Positions 58,270-64,000 of a stretch of 64,000 nt of DNA are shown one piece after another. The notes under the pieces were generated by a model that ran no database searches, was not told the origin of the DNA, and worked only from the letters and a program-made list of their open reading frames with translations. How positions within the stretch are numbered: the first letter of the stretch is position 1; each line of letters opens with the position of its first letter. The position numbers and the translations under genes were made by a program. This DNA comes from Anaerolineales bacterium (GTDB lineage Bacteria > Chloroflexota > Anaerolineae > JAAEKA01), in the NCBI GenBank assembly GCA_020634615.1, contig JACKBI010000007.1:186001-250000 (forward strand), written 5' to 3'.

Positions 58270-59744
58270 TGACCCGCAAACCACTTTACCTGCTTCTGAC
58301 ATTGCTGCTATTGGCAAGCTTTGTGATTGGCGCATGCAGCGCGCCTGCGGCAGCTCCGACGACGGCGCCAGCCGCCGCGCCTGATGCCGCCCCAGCCGAT
58401 ACTGCAACCGAAGCTCCGGCTGCAGCAGCCGACACCGCGCCGGTGGCCGGCAAGTCGATCATGTTCTGGAGTACCGAGACGCAGCCCGAGCGTGTTGCCA
58501 GAACCCGCGAAATCCTCGATGCCTTCACCGCCAAGACCGGCATCAACGTCGAAATCGTTCCGGTGGACGAGGGACAGTTGCCGCAGTTGCTGACAGCTTC
58601 CGCGGCTGCCAATACCCTGCCCGACGTCATGTTCTTCCCGCTGGACTATGCCATTGGCTGGGCCGACCAGGGAATTCTGGACTATGAGATCGCCAAGGAA
58701 GTGATCGACAGCCTCGATCCCTCGACCTTCGGCGCAGGCAGTCTTGACATGGTGGCCTACAAGGACGGCTATGCAGCAGTTCCCACCGACGGCTGGGGCC
58801 AGCTGTTGATCTATCGCACCGACCTCTTCGAAAAGGCCGGGCTGGACAAGCCTGACAGCTACGACAAGATCATGGCCGCGGCGGAAGCGCTCAACGATCC
58901 GGCCAACAACATGTTTGGCATCACGGCTGCCAACGATGTTGCTGTCTTCACGCAGCAAACCTTTGAACACATCGCGCTGGCCAACAACTGCCAACTGGTG
59001 GATGATTCCGGCGCGGTAACGCTGAATTCACCCGAATGTCAGGCCGCCATCAAGTTCTACACTGACCTGGAGAACAACTACTCGCCGGCCGGCCAGCAGG
59101 ACGTAGCCAGCACCCGGGCGACCTACTTTGCAGGACAGGCAGGCATGATTATCTGGTCCCCGTTCATTCTTGATGAGATGTGCGGGCTGCGCGACAACGC
59201 CTTCCCCACATGTCCGGAATGCGCGGACGATCCGGCATACCTGGCCAAGAACAGCGGCTTTGCGCCCACCTTCGTCGGGCCTGACAACACCGAGCCGGCG
59301 CAGTATGGCCAGTTCAGCAATATGGGCATCACCGCCACAGCAGACAAGGAGGCCGCCAGGGCGTTCCTGGACTTCTGGTTCAACGAGGGATACCTCGACT
59401 GGTTGTCGGTGTCACCTGAAGGCAAGCTGCCCATGCGCGCCGGTACGCCTGAAGAACCGACCAAGTTCATCGATGGCTGGAAACTCCTTGAGACCGGTGT
59501 GGACCGCAAGGCGCCGCTGGGCGAGTGCTATGGCGATGAGGTAATCAACACCATTATCGAGGGCGTGGCGGGCATGGATCGCTGGGGCTTCAAGCAGGGG
59601 CAGGGCGCGTTGGTGCAGGCTGTCTACCAGGCGCTTCCAGTGCCAAGAATTCTCAACGACGTGCTCAACGGCAGCAGTACCGTGGAACAGGGCGCTGAAG
59701 AGATGCAGACTGAAGTCGAAGCTCTGCAGTCGTCTCTCGAATAA
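58269..59744 (+). CDS. ABC transporter sugar-binding lipoprotein
   Basis: A 491-residue family-1 extracellular solute-binding protein. Lipoprotein signal (LLLASFVIGAC, lipobox IGAC), then an Ala/Pro/Thr-rich tether of ~40 residues, then the binding fold (IMFWSTETQPERVARTREILDAF, LPDVMFFPLDYAIGWADQG, AAVPTDGWGQLLIYRTDLFEKAGL). GGAGG lies 6-10 nt before ATG 58269. First of the three importer genes. The ligand is likely an oligosaccharide or glycoside. No ATPase gene is in the window, so a shared MsmK/MalK-type ATPase is presumably elsewhere. Confidence 0.93.
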   Translation: MTRKPLYLLLTLLLLASFVIGACSAPAAAPTTAPAAAPDAAPADTATEAPAAAADTAPVAGKSIMFWSTETQPERVARTREILDAFTAKTGINVEIVPVDEGQLPQLLTASAAANTLPDVMFFPLDYAIGWADQGILDYEIAKEVIDSLDPSTFGAGSLDMVAYKDGYAAVPTDGWGQLLIYRTDLFEKAGLDKPDSYDKIMAAAEALNDPANNMFGITAANDVAVFTQQTFEHIALANNCQLVDDSGAVTLNSPECQAAIKFYTDLENNYSPAGQQDVASTRATYFAGQAGMIIWSPFILDEMCGLRDNAFPTCPECADDPAYLAKNSGFAPTFVGPDNTEPAQYGQFSNMGITATADKEAARAFLDFWFNEGYLDWLSVSPEGKLPMRAGTPEEPTKFIDGWKLLETGVDRKAPLGECYGDEVINTIIEGVAGMDRWGFKQGQGALVQAVYQALPVPRILNDVLNGSSTVEQGAEEMQTEVEALQSSLE

Positions 59745-59757
59745 GATCCGCTTCGCG

Positions 59758-59803
59758 CGTGTCACCGCGGCAAAGCAGCACGTGAGATTGCCGCGGTGAC
59801 ACG
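59758..59803 (+). promoter_or_regulatory. Stem-loop after the sugar-binding protein gene
   Basis: CGTGTCACCGCGGCAA (59758-59773) pairs exactly with TTGCCGCGGTGACACG (59788-59803), 14-nt loop. No T-run follows. Position after the binding-protein gene suggests mRNA stabilisation or partial termination, which would give more binding protein than permease. Confidence 0.7.
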
Positions 59804-59890
59804 TGATGACGCAATGGAACTAAACTCAGCACTCCAAGAGACTGCGTAATTCAGTCCTCTAGCTGAGCCGGTTGCAGAAACTCGAACGTG

Positions 59891-59934
59891 GCTGGCCGCA
59901 GCGTGTTTCACGCACGGAACACGCTGCGGCCAGC
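59891..59934 (+). promoter_or_regulatory. Second stem-loop before the first permease gene
   Basis: GCTGGCCGCAGCGTGTT (59891-59907) pairs exactly with AACACGCTGCGGCCAGC (59918-59934), 10-nt loop. It lies 50 nt before the permease start. Together with the first hairpin it occupies most of the 240-bp spacer. Confidence 0.7.
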
Positions 59935-59984
59935 GCCGATGCGACAGCGCGTTACCCCTCACCGTCCGGTTCCAGGAGCAAGCC

Positions 59985-60950
59985 ATGACTACATCAACCG
60001 GAAGCCAACCCGTGAAAGGCAGGAGCAGGACTCTGGCGCAGCAGGAACAGCGCCAGGCCTACAGACTGCTCGCCATTCCGATCCTGATTCTGATCATTCT
60101 GATTCTGTTTCCCTTTGTCTGGAACATCGTACTGAGTTTTCAGGAGCTGCGGCTGATCGATCTGGGGGATCTGAGCCTCCGAAATCTGACCTTCACGCTG
60201 GACAACTACGCCAAAGTTCTGGGCGCACGCGGATTTGGCGAGCTGCTGAGAACCACGGTAATCTACGCGGTGTTCGGCACCATTCTCCCCATCGTGCTGG
60301 GCCTGATCGCCGCCTTGCTGGCCCGCGAGCCATTTCGCGGACGCCAGCTTTTCCGCGGCGTGCTTTTGTTTCCCTACATCGCCCCGATCGTTGCCGTCAC
60401 TCTGGTCTGGAAGACTATGCTGAACGCGCAGTTTGGCATCATCAACGTTTGGCTGCAGAACATTTTTGGCATGCAGCCGATCTCCTTTCTCAGTACCCGC
60501 TCCTTGCCCATTGAGTTTCTGGGACTGGAGTTCAAATGGCCAGTTGCGCTCACCATGGTCATTCTGTTTCAGGGCTGGCGCTACTTTCCCTTTGCATTCC
60601 TGTTCTACCTTGCCCGCCTGCAGGCGCTGCCAGAAGACCTGTATGAAGCAGGCAAGATCGATGGCGCGACGCTGACACAGCGTTTCTTCAGGATCACGCT
60701 GCCCCAGCTGGGCGCAGTGACGGCCGCGCTGGTCCTGTTGCGTTTCATCTGGACATTCAACAAGTTCGATGACATCTTCCTGCTGACCGGCGGCGCCGCG
60801 GGCACCAATGTCATCACCGTCCAGATCTACAACTATCTCTTTGGCCTGTCCAACGTCGGCGCAGCTTCGGCGCTATCCATCGTGCTGGCGGGAATTCTGG
60901 CGGTCCTGCTGTTCGTCTATTTCCGCTGGTTCTACATCGAGGAGGGGTAA
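59985..60950 (+). CDS. Sugar ABC transporter permease, MalF type
   Basis: A 321-residue integral membrane subunit with six predicted helices. The EAA loop that docks the ATPase is seen as LYEAGKIDGATLTQRFFRITLP. CAGGAG lies 7-12 nt before ATG 59985. Followed after 3 bp by the second permease. Confidence 0.94.
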   Translation: MTTSTGSQPVKGRSRTLAQQEQRQAYRLLAIPILILIILILFPFVWNIVLSFQELRLIDLGDLSLRNLTFTLDNYAKVLGARGFGELLRTTVIYAVFGTILPIVLGLIAALLAREPFRGRQLFRGVLLFPYIAPIVAVTLVWKTMLNAQFGIINVWLQNIFGMQPISFLSTRSLPIEFLGLEFKWPVALTMVILFQGWRYFPFAFLFYLARLQALPEDLYEAGKIDGATLTQRFFRITLPQLGAVTAALVLLRFIWTFNKFDDIFLLTGGAAGTNVITVQIYNYLFGLSNVGAASALSIVLAGILAVLLFVYFRWFYIEEG

Positions 60951-60953
60951 ACC

Positions 60954-61835
60954 ATGACACGCGAATCTTGGGAGATGCTCATCTTCGGTCGAATCCTGCG
61001 CTGGATCGGGATCGTGTTCTTCTTCGTGATCTGCGCTTTCCCCTTGTACTACATGATCATGTTGTCCTTCAAGGACGTGCAGGTGTTGTTGACCAACCCG
61101 GCCAATCTCCTGCCCGACTTGAGTACCGTCTGGCCGCCAAAGACATATCTGGATGTTCTCAAGCCTGTCAGCCAGGGCGGCCAGGGCTTTATGGTATTTA
61201 TCAAGAACAGCTTTTTGGTCGCGGTAGTGACGACCGCCATCACCATGGTCGTCTGCATCCTGGCAGCCTACGCGTCAACCCGCCTCAAGTTCCGCGGTAA
61301 GGGCGCGGTCAACTGGGGACTGATCCTGGTCTACATGGTGCCTGCTATCGTGCTGGCAATCCCGCTGTTTGTCATGTACAGCCAGTTGGGCATGCGCACG
61401 ACGGTTCCCAAGCGGCTGACTGCGTTGATCATCGTCTATCTCAGTTCCACCCTGCCGGTGGCCATCTACATGCTGCGCGGCTACTTCACGACGATCCCGG
61501 TGGACATGGAAGAGGCGGCGATGATCGACGGCTGCTCGCGTCTCCAAACGATCTGGAAGATCGTCCTGCCGCTTTCGGTGCCCGCCATTGCCGCCGCCGG
61601 CCTCTACGTCTTTATGATTGCCTGGAACGAATACCTCTACGCGCTGCTCTTCTTGCTGGACAACCCCAAATCGTGGACGCTCTCCCTGGGTGTCAATCAG
61701 TTGGATAGCCAGGAGGTGCCCAGGACGATGCTGATGGCTGGTTCGGTGATCATCACCTTGCCTGTAGTCGTTCTCTTCATCGTCTTCGAGCGCTATCTTG
61801 TTGGAGGATTGACGGCCGGTGGTGTGAAGGGATAG
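60954..61835 (+). CDS. Sugar ABC transporter permease, MalG type
   Basis: A 293-residue membrane subunit with six helices; EAA loop MEEAAMIDGCSRLQTIWKIVLPLSVP. GAGGGG precedes the start. It pairs with the MalF-type subunit to form the translocation channel. 7 bp separate it from the glycosyltransferase. Confidence 0.94.
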   Translation: MTRESWEMLIFGRILRWIGIVFFFVICAFPLYYMIMLSFKDVQVLLTNPANLLPDLSTVWPPKTYLDVLKPVSQGGQGFMVFIKNSFLVAVVTTAITMVVCILAAYASTRLKFRGKGAVNWGLILVYMVPAIVLAIPLFVMYSQLGMRTTVPKRLTALIIVYLSSTLPVAIYMLRGYFTTIPVDMEEAAMIDGCSRLQTIWKIVLPLSVPAIAAAGLYVFMIAWNEYLYALLFLLDNPKSWTLSLGVNQLDSQEVPRTMLMAGSVIITLPVVVLFIVFERYLVGGLTAGGVKG

Positions 61836-61842
61836 GCCAGCG

Positions 61843-63180
61843 ATGAATGTTGGTTTCCTCTCGACGCGGCTGGCCGGCACTGACGGCGTATCGCTGGAGA
61901 CAGCCAAGCTGGCAGCGATCTGCAGCCGGCTTGGCCACTCCGTCAGCTACTGCGCCGGGGAACTGGACGCCGATGGTCCGCCCGGCATGCTGGTTCCGGA
62001 GATGCACTTCACGCATCCCGAGGCGCGCTGGATCCATGACCACAGCTTCGGCGTCGTTGACCCGGCGCCAGACCTGCTTTCGCGCATCGCCAGTATGGCC
62101 GACACTCTGCGCCACGCTATCGCAACGTACATCAATGACTTTGCCATCGACGTGCTGGTACCGGAAAACGCACTTTCCATTCCCATGCACGTGCCGCTGG
62201 GGATGGCGCTGACCGACGTCATCGCTGAGAGTGGCCTGGCCGTCATCAACCACAACCACGACTTCTACTGGGAGCGGGAGCGTTTTCAGGTCAACTGCAT
62301 CGGCGAAGTTCTTAGCACAGCGTTCCCGCCAAATCTGCCATCGGTGCAACACGTGGTGATCAATTCGTTGGCTCAGGATGCGCTGCGCGCTCGTCTCGGT
62401 GTCGAAGCCACGCTGCTGGCGAACATCTTCGACTTCGCCAGCGCTGCACCGGCCCTGACCCCGTTCAACCACGATCTGCGAACCGCTTTGGGCCTGAGCG
62501 ATCAGCATTTGCTGATTCTGCAACCAACGCGAGTCGTCCCTCGCAAAGGTATCGAACTGGCTATCGAGCTTGTGCGGCGCCTGCGGGAGCCAGCCATCCG
62601 GACTCGCTTGCTTGGCAAGGAAGCGGTGCTGCTGTTGACTCACCACGCCGGCGACGAGGGGTTGGACTACTTGCAGCAGCTTCGTCAGCAGGCTGCCGAG
62701 GCCGGTGTCCCGCTGCTCTACGCGGCAGACCGTTTTGCACCTGTTGCCGGGGAGCGCGCCGGACAAAAGGTGTACTCGCTGTGGGATGCCTATGTCCACG
62801 CCGATTTCGTGACTTATCCCAGTCTGGTGGAGGGATTCGGCAACGCGTTGATCGAGACTCTCTACTTCCGCCTGCCCGCGTTGGTCAACCGCTACGATGT
62901 CTACAAGGCCGACATTGGCCCCAAGGGCTTCGATCTGGTGGAGATCGATGTGAAGGGGGATCCGCGTGCCTTTGCTGCTATCGACAACGCCACCGTTGAC
63001 GCCGTGGTAGAGGGTATCATGGATCCGGTCACGCGCCGGCGAGCGGTGGAACACAACTATGCGCTGGCCCGCCAGCATTACTCGTTCGAGGCCGCAACGC
63101 CGATTGTTGCGATGCTGTTAGCGCGGGCGCAGCGAGATATCAACCGCGGCCAGGAGGACGCGATCGACCTGCCAGTCTGA
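61843..63180 (+). CDS. GT4-type glycosyltransferase
   Basis: A 445-residue GT-B-fold protein of the GT4 group. N-terminal domain: MNVGFLSTRLAGTDGVSLET, and NHNHDFYWERERF in the acceptor side. C-terminal nucleotide-sugar domain: LQPTRVVPRKGIELAIEL and the E-x7-E motif in VEGFGNALIET. Its layout recalls mannosylglucosylglycerate-synthase-like enzymes (retaining, GDP-mannose), but donor and acceptor cannot be decided from sequence alone. It is transcribed with the importer and a GH13_18 gene, which suggests a cycle around a glucosyl-containing compatible solute. Confidence 0.82.
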   Translation: MNVGFLSTRLAGTDGVSLETAKLAAICSRLGHSVSYCAGELDADGPPGMLVPEMHFTHPEARWIHDHSFGVVDPAPDLLSRIASMADTLRHAIATYINDFAIDVLVPENALSIPMHVPLGMALTDVIAESGLAVINHNHDFYWERERFQVNCIGEVLSTAFPPNLPSVQHVVINSLAQDALRARLGVEATLLANIFDFASAAPALTPFNHDLRTALGLSDQHLLILQPTRVVPRKGIELAIELVRRLREPAIRTRLLGKEAVLLLTHHAGDEGLDYLQQLRQQAAEAGVPLLYAADRFAPVAGERAGQKVYSLWDAYVHADFVTYPSLVEGFGNALIETLYFRLPALVNRYDVYKADIGPKGFDLVEIDVKGDPRAFAAIDNATVDAVVEGIMDPVTRRRAVEHNYALARQHYSFEAATPIVAMLLARAQRDINRGQEDAIDLPV

Positions 63181-63194
63181 CACAATCAGCCACT

Positions 63195-63278
63195 ATGAGC
63201 GATCCTGCCCGCAATCTGAGCAACTATTCACCGGACATTTTCCTGCGCGGCGCAGGCGTAACGATGTACTGTACATGA
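63195..63278 (+). CDS. Possible 27-residue peptide or gene relic
   Basis: A short frame (MSDPARNLSNYSPDIFLRGA, then GVTMYCT) between the glycosyltransferase and the GH13 gene. It starts like a larger protein and ends by a TGA within the small palindrome ATGTACTGTACAT, which may mean a truncated gene. No ribosome-binding site of note. Confidence 0.2.
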   Translation: MSDPARNLSNYSPDIFLRGAGVTMYCT

Positions 63279-63308
63279 GTGGTTGCCAAGCCGAAAGGAC
63301 CATCGTTC

Positions 63309-64000
63309 ATGATGTCGCCCGAAATTCGAATTCGACAGCTGCTGGCGTTCCTGTACGGGGAGCAAGGGGGAGACCATGCCTGGCATCAGTTGCAGCCGAC
63401 GTTGGCTGCGTTTTGCGATCAACATCCAGAGCTGGCCAATGGGACTCGCCAGCCAGGGCAGTTTCTTGATCAGCGCGATGCCATTCTGATCACCTACGGC
63501 GATCAGTTTCGTGAGCCTGGCCGGCCGCCGCTGCGCAGCTTGCTCACCTTCCTGGACACTTATCTGGGAGACGCCGTCAATGGCGTCCATATCCTGCCCT
63601 TTTTTCCCTATTCCTCAGATGATGGCTTCTCGGTGATCGATTATCTGGTCGTCGATCCGGCGTTGGGAACCTGGGACGATGTCAAAGCGATCGGCAGCGG
63701 CTATAAGTTGATGTTCGACGCGGTGGTCAACCATGTCTCGCGTGAAAGCGCCTGGTTCCAGGCGTTCCTGCGCGCAGAAAAGCCGTTCGACGATTATTTC
63801 ATCACGGCCGACCCAGCCCAGGATCTCTCCGAGGTGGTGCGCCCTCGCGCGCTGCCGCTGTTGACGCCGGTCGAAACGGCGAACGGGCTGCAACACGTCT
63901 GGACAACCTTCAGCGAGGATCAGATCGATCTTAACTTTGCCAATGTGGATGTGTTGATGCGTGTCACCGGAGTGTTGCTGGCCTACGTCGCCGCCGGCGC
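63309..64000 (+). CDS. GH13 subfamily 18 phosphorylase (sucrose- or glucosylglycerate-phosphorylase-like), 3' end outside window
   Basis: The first 230 residues of a GH13_18 enzyme, which phosphorolyses alpha-glucosides to glucose 1-phosphate. Recognised by LITYGDQFREPG, VHILPFFPYSSDDGFSVIDYLVVDPALGTWDDV, LMFDAVVNHVSRESAWFQ and QIDLNFANVDVL. The catalytic residues lie beyond the window. GAAAGGA lies 9-15 nt before ATG 63309 (ATG 63312 is an alternative). E. coli YcjM, a glucosylglycerate phosphorylase of this subfamily, is likewise encoded with an ABC importer and a LacI regulator, so glucosylglycerate is a good candidate substrate, with sucrose as the alternative. Confidence 0.88.
   Translation, partial: MMSPEIRIRQLLAFLYGEQGGDHAWHQLQPTLAAFCDQHPELANGTRQPGQFLDQRDAILITYGDQFREPGRPPLRSLLTFLDTYLGDAVNGVHILPFFPYSSDDGFSVIDYLVVDPALGTWDDVKAIGSGYKLMFDAVVNHVSRESAWFQAFLRAEKPFDDYFITADPAQDLSEVVRPRALPLLTPVETANGLQHVWTTFSEDQIDLNFANVDVLMRVTGVLLAYVAAG

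Noticed and set aside
1..64000. tRNA, rRNA, integrase or prophage genes
   Set aside because: None recognised on either strand by eye; a tRNA scan would be needed to be certain for tRNA genes.

Overview
The window reads as a chromosomal stretch of a GC-rich Chloroflexota bacterium, probably an Anaerolineae/Caldilineae-type lineage. That assignment is inference. It rests on the single 12-gene-order complex I operon with nuoCD and nuoEF fusions, SBBP-repeat secreted proteins, secreted proteins ending in a short [YF]LPL[VI]xxR-like tail, dockerin-type modules, LacI/ABC sugar loci, and many short hairpin repeats between and inside genes. No rRNA, tRNA, CRISPR array, prophage or integrase was recognised.

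Layout. 1-3052: 3' end of lon, a lipoprotein of unknown function and an AlbA_2/HATPase regulator. 3427-7887: a two-gene unit with its own consensus promoter, made of a NACHT NTPase with a C-terminal FGE/sulfatase-like domain and a CHAT (caspase-fold) protease. Both proteins carry the same short Q-G-G-x-A-I-S-G-T-V segment, which suggests an NLR-type sensor signalling to a protease by templated assembly; this is the best candidate for an uncharacterised system here. 8154-11937: class V aminotransferase/cysteine-desulfurase-like protein, MEMO-family protein and Eis-like acetyltransferase, closed by a perfect 52-bp palindrome. 12028-16051 (minus): a CsoR-controlled copper operon (csoR, copZ, DUF411 lipoprotein, copA). 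The DUF411 gene has an in-frame TGA exactly where the family has a conserved Cys. 16306-25899 (minus): two SBBP-repeat secreted proteins and a giant GH-like/PPC/LRR protein, with a small DUF4258/YgiT toxin-antitoxin-like pair (toxin frameshifted) between them on the plus strand.

26006-42659: nuoA-N, transcribed from a TTGACA-N17-TAGAAT promoter. Two toxin-antitoxin cassettes sit inside the operon: yefM-yoeB between nuoB and nuoCD, and hicBA between nuoEF and nuoG. hicB contains a 127-bp MITE with a 5-bp target duplication that keeps the reading frame, and hicA has a nonsense codon. A diverged second copy of the MITE lies after nuoN. 43013-46803: multihaem cytochrome with a dockerin-like tail, then a CPA1 antiporter. 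53233-46863 (minus): tetR, a double-ATPase/cNMP-domain ABC protein, a MacB/FtsX permease and a HlyD-like lipoprotein form an efflux operon with a palindromic operator. 55281-53575 (minus): DEAD-box RNA helicase. 56676-55585 (minus): secreted protein with the LPLVMHR tail. 57077-64000: LacI repressor with two perfect CCAAAACGTTTTGG operators, a sugar ABC importer, a GT4 glycosyltransferase and a GH13_18 phosphorylase (cut by the window end). This resembles a glucosylglycerate or sucrose-type glycoside utilisation locus.

Across the window, families of short inverted or tandem repeats (GATCGGTAATC hairpins, GA/CT-rich hairpins, AAAGATGCCAAC palindromes, CGCGAAG repeats, a 16-bp tandem array) occupy spacers, and several lie in frame inside genes at domain linkers.
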